From an uncultured Eubacteriales bacterium (GTDB lineage Bacteria; Bacillota; Clostridia; Oscillospirales; Acutalibacteraceae): 42,555 bases of DNA. The position numbers were made by a program, and so were the translations under genes. This document shows, piece after piece, positions 1 through 6,161 of the stretch (within the stretch, counting starts at the first letter, position 1; every line of letters begins with the position of its first letter). The notes under the pieces are model-generated. The model ran no database searches. It was given only the letters and a program-made list of their open reading frames with translations, and had not been told where the DNA came from. Location: the NCBI GenBank assembly GCA_934729465.1, contig CAKVEP010000011.1:1-42555 (forward strand), written 5' to 3'.

Positions 1-82
1 TATGGCGGAATTGGCAGACGCGCATGGTTCAGGTCCATGTGAAAGCAATTTCATGGAGGTTCAAGTCCTCTTATCCGCACCA
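1..82 (+). tRNA. tRNA-Leu (anticodon CAG), 5' end cut off by the window
   Basis: The anticodon stem catgg/ccatg (23-27 and 35-39) encloses the loop TTCAGGT, giving anticodon CAG at 30-32, which reads the Leu codon CTG. A long variable arm follows, then the T-arm (ggttcaagtcc) and the acceptor 3' strand ending in an encoded CCA at 80-82. The matching 5' acceptor bases lie mostly outside the window, so only about the first five bases are missing. Confidence 0.93.
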
Positions 83-192
83 ATTTTTATTCTTATATTT
101 AAATTCACTTCGGAGTCTATCAATCATAGGCTCTTTTATTTTTTCGATTAAACCCTAATTTTTTAATATACATCATTTACCTTATATTATTG

Positions 193-221
193 TTGACTTA
201 ATTTATTGTATATGTTAAACT
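193..221 (+). promoter_or_regulatory. Candidate sigma-A promoter for the small secreted protein gene
   Basis: TTGACT (193-198) and TAAACT (216-221) are separated by 17 bases, about 40 bases upstream of the ATG at 263. The -35 matches consensus at five of six positions; the -10 is weaker. Confidence 0.5.
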
Positions 222-262
222 ACTAAAATGAAAATGTTACTTTTTTATTAAAGAGGAAAATT

Positions 263-499
263 ATGATTAAAAAATTAATTTATAAAATTTTTACATTCGG
301 TATAATTATTTCGTGTGTTAGCCCGTTTTTATCCGCAAATGCAATTAGTAAAGAGCTTATTATTCCAACGTCTAATGATTTAATGAGCGGCAATTATGAC
401 CACGATACATTAAATAAATCTAAATCTATTAGTATATTTATAGACCAATATGTAGGATTAGTTAACCAGTTGCACTATGCGACACGTTTATATCTGTAG
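263..499 (+). CDS. Small secreted protein of unknown function, possibly truncated
   Basis: This 78-residue ORF follows an AGAGGAAAA ribosome-binding site and a candidate promoter. Residues 1-26 form a classic signal peptide: a KK-rich start, a hydrophobic core (IFTFGIIISCVSPFL) and an ANA cleavage site. The mature part is polar, about 50 residues, and I do not recognise it. Its last 38 bases overlap the 3' end of the convergent secreted protein gene on the other strand. The base composition changes abruptly near 470, from very AT-rich to clearly richer in G+C, so the end of this ORF may have been created by a junction rather than being the original C-terminus. Confidence 0.55.
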   Translation: MIKKLIYKIFTFGIIISCVSPFLSANAISKELIIPTSNDLMSGNYDHDTLNKSKSISIFIDQYVGLVNQLHYATRLYL

Positions 500-1007
500 C
501 TGTTGCACTCTCCTCTGTTGACTTCCAGTCACCGTTTGTACCTTCTGCATAGTAAACCGTAAACTTGGTTGCTCCCGATTTCTCAGAGTAGCTCAATGCT
601 GTCGTTACGTCTACTTTCGCTGTTGACACGTTTTCAATCTCAACTTTGTTGTTCGTTCCGTCGAATCCGTACCAACGGTTGATTGTACCTTCTGCATCTT
701 TACCGGCTTCTATTCCGTTAAATTTGTCTTTGTCAGACGCTCTTACTAATCCGCCGCCTTGCGTATCGTAGTTACCCTTATCGTACGCAAACTCTAGGTT
801 GCCCCACGTTACGTTTACTGCATAGTAGTCTTCCCACGTTGTCTGGTAACCTGTAATGTCGCCTGCACCGCTTCCAGTGCCAGTTTCAGTGAAATCTAGT
901 GTACCAGCCAAAACTCCCATTGATGCATTACACATCGCCAATGTAGCCGAAACTGCTACAGCCGCCACTTTTTTACTGTTAAATTTAACAGTCTTAAACA
1001 TTTTCAT
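462..1007 (-). CDS. Secreted, probably beta-rich surface protein of unknown function
   Basis: The product is 181 residues if it starts at the ATG at 1007, which sits seven bases from GGAGAG. An in-frame GTG at 1013 is too close to the ribosome-binding site. The N-terminus (KTVKFNSKKVAAVAVSATLAMC then an AG site) is a signal peptide for Sec export. The mature part is Gly/Thr/Asp-rich with alternating hydrophobic residues and motifs such as VTWGNLEFAYDKG and KVEIENVS. These resemble beta-sandwich exoproteins seen in Clostridia, but I cannot name a family. No LPXTG or SLH anchor is present. The gene is richer in G+C than its surroundings. The protein stops soon after a strand-like segment, so it may be shortened at its C-terminus, where it meets the convergent ORF. 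Confidence 0.7.
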   Translation of the reverse strand: MKMFKTVKFNSKKVAAVAVSATLAMCNASMGVLAGTLDFTETGTGSGAGDITGYQTTWEDYYAVNVTWGNLEFAYDKGNYDTQGGGLVRASDKDKFNGIEAGKDAEGTINRWYGFDGTNNKVEIENVSTAKVDVTTALSYSEKSGATKFTVYYAEGTNGDWKSTEESATATDINVSHSATG

Positions 1008-1013
1008 TTTCAC

Positions 1014-1405
1014 ACTCTCCTTTTAATTTTTATATGTTTGCGATGCAATGTACGCATTTCATTATTTTTTGATAATCCTTTTTTCATTATTTCTTATTTT
1101 TTATAGCTATTTTAGCGGTGATATGAAAAAATAAATCAAATTATACATTTTCACCTCTCACATATATTTAGTATTATATATAATTTTACTTAGAAATTAA
1201 TATTTTTTGTGCGATTTTGTAGAAAATTTCACATTTTAAATTTTTCATTTGTTGTTTATCAATAAATAATATTTACTTAATCAATTTTCTAATAAAAAGA
1301 AAAATTTATTCCTTTATTAGTAAAAATAGCCTCAAATAACCGGTTTTCAAATCTTACTTTAATAAATGGTCAAACAGTTGACAAAAAAAACTAATGTTTG
1401 ACAAA
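1014..1405. other. Gene-free AT-rich region upstream of the secreted protein gene
   Basis: No credible ORF lies here. On the minus strand it must hold the promoter and leader of the secreted protein gene: a weak TTCATA...TATAAA pair is visible near 1097-1125 (minus). The remainder is AT-rich sequence with short direct repeats of the type gtttgacaaaaaa near 1375-1410. The rest of the gene-free stretch up to the tRNA genes (1451-1616) contains only a short inverted repeat, cacgaa/ttcgtg near 1490, and an unconvincing minus-strand ORF. Confidence 0.5.
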
Positions 1406-1450
1406 AAACAAAAAGCTGTTTGCAAACATCTATTGTGATTGCAAACAGCT
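1401..1450 (-). terminator. Rho-independent terminator of the tRNA-Gln/tRNA-Pro unit
   Basis: A perfect 12-bp stem, AGCTGTTTGCAA (1414-1425) with TTGCAAACAGCT (1439-1450), encloses a 13-base loop. Read on minus it is followed by a T-rich tract (TTTTTGTTTTTTG). It lies about 170 bases after tRNA-Pro, with no gene in between. Confidence 0.8.
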
Positions 1451-1616
1451 GAAAATTTTAATTAAGCTTAAATAAAAATAACCCCAAACACGAAAATTCG
1501 TGCTAGAGTTTCTGGCTGATACGAATAACCAATAAGGACCTGAAAGATGAAAACGCGAGCGTAAAAGAAAACAATTTACTTTTAGCTTCATACGCGAACT
1601 GCCTACAGGTGCTATC

Positions 1617-1693
1617 TGGTCGAGGTGACAGGATTTGAACCTGCGGCATCTACGTCCCGAACGTAGCGCTCTACCAAACTGAGCCACACCTCG
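1617..1693 (-). tRNA. tRNA-Pro (anticodon CGG)
   Basis: On minus, the acceptor CGAGGTG pairs with CACCTCG and is followed by discriminator A and an encoded CCA (1619-1617). The anticodon stem CTACG/CGTAG encloses the loop TTCGGGA, giving CGG, which reads CCG. The T-loop GTTCAAATC is canonical. It lies 24 bases downstream of tRNA-Gln and is probably co-transcribed with it. Confidence 0.95.
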
Positions 1694-1717
1694 ATATTAA
1701 AATAAATTATGTAAAAA

Positions 1718-1791
1718 TGGCTGCGGAACTAGGATTCGAACCCAGACAAACAGAGTCAGAGTCTGTCGTGCTACCATTACACAATTCCGCA
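1718..1791 (-). tRNA. tRNA-Gln (anticodon CTG)
   Basis: On minus, the acceptor TGCGGAA pairs with TTCCGCA, then discriminator G and an encoded CCA (1720-1718). The anticodon stem ACAGA/TCTGT encloses CTCTGAC, giving anticodon CTG, which reads CAG. All arms are intact at 74 nt. Confidence 0.95.
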
Positions 1792-1802
1792 ACGATACTA
1801 GT

Positions 1803-1831
1803 ATATTAACACTATTTTTTCCATATGTCAA
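1803..1831 (-). promoter_or_regulatory. Sigma-A promoter of the tRNA-Gln/tRNA-Pro unit
   Basis: On minus, a perfect TTGACA (1831-1826) and TAATAT (1808-1803) are separated by 17 bases. The -10 ends 11 bases before the first base of tRNA-Gln. Confidence 0.8.
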
Positions 1832-1900
1832 TATAATTATCCCAAGTTTTCAAATTTTTAACTATTTTATTTTTCTTATAATAAAACCTTTCTCTCCACC

Positions 1901-1937
1901 AAAAACAAATCTACTATAATTAACTTATAGTAGATTT
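1901..1937 (-). terminator. Terminator of prfB, overlapping its last codons
   Basis: A perfect 13-bp stem (1907-1919 with 1925-1937) encloses a five-base loop that holds the prfB stop codon. On minus it is followed by GTTTTT. It ends the rimP-to-prfB operon. Confidence 0.8.
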
Positions 1938-3023
1938 TAAATACGCTGTTATAAAACCGTCTAAATCGCCGTCCATCACCGCTGAAACATTTCCCATTTC
2001 AAATCCTGTCCTGTGGTCCTTAACAAGCGTATACGGCATGAAAACATACGACCTTATCTGTGAACCCCATGCAATTTCTTTTTGAACACCTTTTATATCT
2101 TCTATTTTTTCAAGGTGTTCTCTTTCTTTTATTTCTATGAGCTTCGATTTCAACATTTTCATTGCCATTTCTCTATTTTGATGTTGGCTTCTTTCATTTT
2201 GACACGCCACTACTATCCCAGTTGGAATGTGGGTTAATCTTACGGCTGAAGATGTTTTATTAACGTGCTGTCCACCCGCTCCGCTGGCTCTAAACACGTC
2301 CATTTTTATGTCGTCTGCCGAAATCTCTACATTTATTTCATCACTGATTTCCGGCATAACTTCAATAGATGCAAAAGAGGTATGTCTTCTCCCCGAAGAA
2401 TCAAACGGCGATATTCTAACAAGTCTGTGAACCCCTGCCTCGCCTTTTAGAAAGCCATAGGCGTTCTCACCTTCTATCAATATAGATGCACTTTTTAAAC
2501 CTGCCTCTTCTCCGTCTAAAAAGTCTAGCATCTTCACCTTATATTTATGCGACTCGCTCCATTTACAATACATTCTATAAAGCATTTCAACCCAATCTTG
2601 AGCTTCTGTCCCACCGGCTCCTGCGTGGAAAGTAAGTATTGCGTTATTTTTGTCATACTCTCCCGTCAAAAGCGTTGACAACGTTTGTGATTGAAGTTCC
2701 TTTTTAATTTGTCTGTACTCACTCTTCACGTCATCTAACAAGGATATATCCTCCTCTTGATTCGCCATATCGACTAAAGTACACAAATCACAATAAGCAT
2801 TATACAGTCCCTCAAAATTGGACACCTTCGCTTTTAAACTGCTTATCTCGCTTAAAATTTTTTGTGACTCTTTAGTGTCATCCCAAAAGTTTGGCATTGA
2901 CGTTTTTTCCTCAAGATTTTTAATTTTCCCTTTTAGCTCTTCAACGTTCACAGCCTCCGACAAAGAATTTATTTTAGGTTTCATATTGGTTAACGACTGC
3001 TTTATTTCATCAAACTCTACCAA
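1920..3023 (-). CDS. prfB: Peptide chain release factor 2 (RF2)
   Basis: RF2 recognises UGA and UAA stop codons and triggers hydrolysis of peptidyl-tRNA on the ribosome. The 367-residue product is full length. The codon-recognition tripeptide SPF is at 205-207 and the catalytic GGQ at 250-252. It starts with TTG, eight bases after GGGGGT. The whole protein is encoded in a single frame: the CTTTGA programmed frameshift site found near codon 25 in most bacterial prfB genes is absent, and the corresponding segment reads N-S-L-S-E. UGA-dependent autoregulation should therefore be missing. It lies 60 bases behind the Cys-rich peptide gene with no terminator between, and is the last gene of the operon. 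Confidence 0.97.
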   Translation of the reverse strand: MVEFDEIKQSLTNMKPKINSLSEAVNVEELKGKIKNLEEKTSMPNFWDDTKESQKILSEISSLKAKVSNFEGLYNAYCDLCTLVDMANQEEDISLLDDVKSEYRQIKKELQSQTLSTLLTGEYDKNNAILTFHAGAGGTEAQDWVEMLYRMYCKWSESHKYKVKMLDFLDGEEAGLKSASILIEGENAYGFLKGEAGVHRLVRISPFDSSGRRHTSFASIEVMPEISDEINVEISADDIKMDVFRASGAGGQHVNKTSSAVRLTHIPTGIVVACQNERSQHQNREMAMKMLKSKLIEIKEREHLEKIEDIKGVQKEIAWGSQIRSYVFMPYTLVKDHRTGFEMGNVSAVMDGDLDGFITAYLKSTIS

Positions 3024-3083
3024 AATCTTTTACCCCCGTTTCTTAATAAAATTTCCTACGAACCTATTTATCTCAAAAAAGCA

Positions 3084-3356
3084 TTATTTTAAACATTTAG
3101 CTTTTTCCCTACAATCTTTACATACGTCTCCTTCAATCCCAACCGTTGCTCCGCACCCCGGGCAGGTTCCGCACACACAGAAATGAGTTAACTCTCTATC
3201 AAATTTTTGCGCTGCTTTTCTAACCATATCTATCCATTTGTCATCGTGCTGTGTTTCAAACTGTTTACCATTTCCTAGATTTACGTAAAAGTTATTATCC
3301 AAACCACCTGTAACCTTTTCAAGCAAATTATCGTCCAGTTTCTTTTTAGAACTCAT
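3084..3356 (-). CDS. Double-glycine leader, Cys-rich small peptide (putative RiPP/bacteriocin precursor or zinc-ribbon peptide)
   Basis: This 90-residue ORF has a good ribosome-binding site (AAGGGTGATTAA-ATG). Residues 7-18 (LDDNLLEKVTGG) match the GG-type leader consensus recognised by peptidase-containing ABC exporters. The region after GG is 72 residues and ends with seven cysteines (60, 62, 65, 68, 79, 82, 88) arranged as CxCGxCPGCG and CKDC. Such a core could be disulfide- or thioether-modified; the two CxxC pairs could equally bind zinc. No modification enzyme, C39 peptidase or exporter is in the window. It sits between ribF and prfB, 21 bases after the stop of ribF, an unusual place for such a gene. 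The leader call is fairly strong and the function is unknown. Confidence 0.7.
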   Translation of the reverse strand: MSSKKKLDDNLLEKVTGGLDNNFYVNLGNGKQFETQHDDKWIDMVRKAAQKFDRELTHFCVCGTCPGCGATVGIEGDVCKDCREKAKCLK

Positions 3357-3377
3357 TTAATCACCCTTTTCTTATCT

Positions 3378-3923
3378 TTAAAGATTATGCGTCATGTTTT
3401 CTATGTCCGAGAACTCATTATCAGCAATAGCTTTTCTTATCCTCGTTGAACTAACTATCTCATCTTTATACTTAACAGCACTTACAACTTCAACATTTAT
3501 TCCAAACTTAAAACATTGTATTTTTAAATCTTCTGCGCTACTTTCACCGCCTGAACCAAATGTATAATTAAACCCGCAAACCGCTCTTTTAACATTAAGT
3601 GTTTCCATCAACACTTTTTTTACAAATTCTTCCGCTGTTAAATATTTTATCTTTAAAAAATCTATTATATACAGTGTTTCTACTCCCAAATCTGAAAAGA
3701 TTTTTATTTTCTTACTTTCAGGTGTAAGTCTTATTTCTTCGTTGCCCATAATCTCGCATCTGGGACTACTTCTAAATGTCATAACAATAGGCTTTAATCC
3801 CTCTTTTTTGTAAGATACCGCCTGGCTTATAACCTTTTCATGACCGATATGTACTCCATCAAAATATCCCAAAGCTATTGATGTTTCTAAATTCTCTTTA
3901 TGAAATTTGTAAAATACTTCCAT
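3378..3923 (-). CDS. ribF: FAD synthetase (FMN adenylyltransferase) domain protein, RibF without riboflavin kinase domain
   Basis: The 181 residues match the N-terminal nucleotidyltransferase domain of RibF, which converts FMN and ATP to FAD. Landmarks are GYFDGVHIGHEKVI (residues 19-32, an HxGH-type nucleotide-binding motif), MTFRSSPR, GFNYTFGSGGES and the terminal SSTRIRKAI signature. Typical RibF has about 300 residues, with a C-terminal flavokinase domain making FMN from riboflavin. Here the ORF ends about 15 residues after SSTRIR, and the next 21 bases lead straight into another gene, so the kinase domain is absent rather than frameshifted. Riboflavin kinase must be encoded elsewhere, or the protein has a narrower role. 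The gene lies two bases after truB, as in many Firmicutes. Confidence 0.88.
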   Translation of the reverse strand: MEVFYKFHKENLETSIALGYFDGVHIGHEKVISQAVSYKKEGLKPIVMTFRSSPRCEIMGNEEIRLTPESKKIKIFSDLGVETLYIIDFLKIKYLTAEEFVKKVLMETLNVKRAVCGFNYTFGSGGESSAEDLKIQCFKFGINVEVVSAVKYKDEIVSSTRIRKAIADNEFSDIENMTHNL

Positions 3924-3925
3924 AA

Positions 3926-4825
3926 TTAATTTCCACCGCTAAGTATTTTCAAAACCGACATCTCGCCTTTTTCCAAATCTATTTCTCCTAAACCAAGAAA
4001 GCTTCCTTCTGAATACACCTTCGTTTTCCCGTTTTCGCATTTCCTTACATTAATTCGTGATGTCATTAAACTTCCGCCATTTAAAAATCTTGTTTTCTGA
4101 GATGGCGTTATATCAATTTTTTGTAAATTTTTAAACAGAACGTCCGTGTTAAGCAGGGCTTTCTCAAGCTCATTTCTTTCGCTCAGCTCAAAAAGCTCAT
4201 CCAAAGATTTACTTTCCTCTATTCCAAAACCATCTGTATAATTCCTTCTCAGACTCGTCATAATCCCCCCGCACTTGAGCTTGTCACCTATATCCGCACA
4301 CAGAGTTCTTATATATGTCCCCTTTGAACATTTTACTTTTAATTTTCCTTCTTTTGTGGTTTCGTCGTAATCCAGTAATTCTATATTATGTATTGTTATA
4401 TCCCTTGCCTCTCGCTCAACTTCAACTCCCCTGCGAGCCATGTCGTAAAGCTTTACTCCATTCCTTTTTAGAGCTGAATACATAGGTGGAATTTGTTTTA
4501 TATCGCCCGTAAAACTCAGTGCTGCTTTTTCCACATCTTCTCTGCTTACCTTTACATCTGTTTCTTTGATGACAGTTCCGGTTATATCTTGAGTATCGGT
4601 TCGTACCCCTAGCTTAAACCCTGCCAAATATTCCTTGAAACTGTTTTCCATAAATACCTGTGCTTTAGCCGCCTTCCCCAGAAGCACTACTAAAACACCT
4701 GTTGCAAGTGGGTCTAATGTGCCTGTGTGACCCACTTTTCTTTCGCCAAATATTTTCCTTACTTTCGCAACCACGTCAAATGAGGTGTAGCCCTCAGGCT
4801 TGTCGATAACCACTACTCCGTCCAT
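3926..4825 (-). CDS. truB: tRNA pseudouridine(55) synthase
   Basis: TruB makes pseudouridine at position 55 in the T-loop of elongator tRNAs. The 299-residue protein starts with the family hallmark (GVVVIDKPEGYTSFDVV), followed by the catalytic-Asp motif GHTGTLDPLATGVL (residues 37-50) and the conserved KGTYIRTLCADIG block. A C-terminal PUA-like part follows. Length is normal. It lies three bases after nrnA and two bases before ribF and is translationally coupled to both. Confidence 0.97.
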   Translation of the reverse strand: MDGVVVIDKPEGYTSFDVVAKVRKIFGERKVGHTGTLDPLATGVLVVLLGKAAKAQVFMENSFKEYLAGFKLGVRTDTQDITGTVIKETDVKVSREDVEKAALSFTGDIKQIPPMYSALKRNGVKLYDMARRGVEVEREARDITIHNIELLDYDETTKEGKLKVKCSKGTYIRTLCADIGDKLKCGGIMTSLRRNYTDGFGIEESKSLDELFELSERNELEKALLNTDVLFKNLQKIDITPSQKTRFLNGGSLMTSRINVRKCENGKTKVYSEGSFLGLGEIDLEKGEMSVLKILSGGN

Positions 4826-4828
4826 AAT

Positions 4829-5782
4829 CTACCACCCCAGTTGCCTCTTTATCGTGTTTAAAATCTTTTCTTTTGCTTCTTCAAAGCTCCCGGTTACTTC
4901 ACATCCCGCAGCATGAATATGTCCGCCGCCTCCGTGCTGTTTACAAATATTCATTGCGTTTATTTCGCCAACCGTTCTAACCGAAACCTTATAAAGATTC
5001 TCGCTTTTCTCTCTAAACGTTAAGCCTATTTCCACTCCTTCTATACACTTCGGAATTGAAGACACTCCATCTATATTTCCGTCTGAGAGACCGCATTTAT
5101 CAAGCATTTCTTTTGTAATCTTTATTAAAGCACACCTATCATCAAAATGATATTGTAAATTATCATATATCATTCTTTCAAGGTTTAGCATTTTTTTACT
5201 TTTCATTACAAACAGATTTTTATTTAATCTTTCTAGGTCTATATTTTTACCTATAAGCTCTGCGGTTATCAGATGAGTTCTAGCTGTAACGTTTGAATGT
5301 TTAAAACATCCGGTGTCTGTTGCTATGCCAACATAAAGACATTCTGCTATTTTTTTATCTATCTCTAACCCAAATTCAAGTATAAGATTATATATTACCT
5401 CCGCCGTGGCTGACGCCATTGCATCAACGAAAGTCACATCGGCGTAGTTCTCGTTAGACACATGATGGTCTATACAAAGAGATATGTTGTCTTTATATTC
5501 ACTTAAATTGTCCCCTATCAGCTTCAGTGCTGCCACATCAACGCTCATTATATACTCCGGAGTAAACTCCTCTTCATCAACATACTCCTGCATAAATTTA
5601 TATTTATCAGCTATTTCTCCACTATACATAACCTTGGCTTTTTTTCCTAAAGCCTGTAGTGCTCTACATAGCCCGTATGCCGAACCTAAGGTGTCGCCGT
5701 CCGGGTATTGATGAGTTAAGATGTAAACACAATTCTTACTTTTTAATATATCGGCAATCTCATTTAATGATTTCATTTTCAT
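4829..5782 (-). CDS. nrnA: DHH-family oligoribonuclease / pAp phosphatase (NrnA type)
   Basis: This family degrades very short RNA oligonucleotides and dephosphorylates 3'-phosphoadenosine 5'-phosphate using Mn2+. The 317-residue protein has the DHH metal motifs: THQYPDGDTLGSA (about 23-35), VDVAAL (81-86) and IDHHVSN (104-110), where the family is named. The DHHA1 glycine/histidine motif HGGGGHIHAAGC is near the C-terminus. The start overlaps rbfA by 23 bases. An alternative ATG two codons later (5776) has better spacing from AGAGAG. Gene order rbfA-nrnA-truB-ribF is the usual Firmicutes arrangement. Confidence 0.93.
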   Translation of the reverse strand: MKMKSLNEIADILKSKNCVYILTHQYPDGDTLGSAYGLCRALQALGKKAKVMYSGEIADKYKFMQEYVDEEEFTPEYIMSVDVAALKLIGDNLSEYKDNISLCIDHHVSNENYADVTFVDAMASATAEVIYNLILEFGLEIDKKIAECLYVGIATDTGCFKHSNVTARTHLITAELIGKNIDLERLNKNLFVMKSKKMLNLERMIYDNLQYHFDDRCALIKITKEMLDKCGLSDGNIDGVSSIPKCIEGVEIGLTFREKSENLYKVSVRTVGEINAMNICKQHGGGGHIHAAGCEVTGSFEEAKEKILNTIKRQLGW

Positions 5783-6128
5783 TTCTCTCTTTCAGCTTAT
5801 TTAGCGTTTCCGAAATGCTCGCCGCATATTCTATTGAATCTGTAGCTTGAAACGTTATAGATGGCACATACCTAAGCCTTAACCTATTTCCTATTTCTCT
5901 TTTAATGTATCCACAGGCTGATTGTAAACCCTCAACAGCCTGCTTTGCTACCTCTAGTCCTTCCATAGCGCTAACATACACCCTACAACTAGATTTATCT
6001 TTCGACATATCTATCTTTACTATACTTATAAATCCATTTTGAACTCTCGGGTCTTTCAGCTCTCTCATTATTGCGTATATTTCCCTTTTTATACTTTCTA
6101 TGCTGTGTTGTCCTTTATGGCTAGACAT
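5760..6128 (-). CDS. rbfA: Ribosome-binding factor A
   Basis: RbfA is a KH-fold protein that helps mature the 30S subunit and the 5' end of 16S rRNA. The ATG at 6128 lies nine bases after GGAGG; a TTG three codons upstream would touch the ribosome-binding site and is rejected. The 122-residue protein contains the family landmarks IKREIYAIMRELKDPRV near the start, the VYVSAM strand and the helix-strand YIKREIGNRLRLRYVPSITFQ. It is immediately downstream of infB and overlaps nrnA. Confidence 0.95.
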   Translation of the reverse strand: MSSHKGQHSIESIKREIYAIMRELKDPRVQNGFISIVKIDMSKDKSSCRVYVSAMEGLEVAKQAVEGLQSACGYIKREIGNRLRLRYVPSITFQATDSIEYAASISETLNKLKERNENEIIK

Positions 6129-6161
6129 ACAAGTCAACCTCCATTTTTATTCCTTTTCTTT

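Noticed and set aside
1430..1687. 85-residue minus-strand ORF
   Set aside because: Its first part is the tRNA-Pro gene read as protein and the rest has no ribosome-binding site or family likeness.
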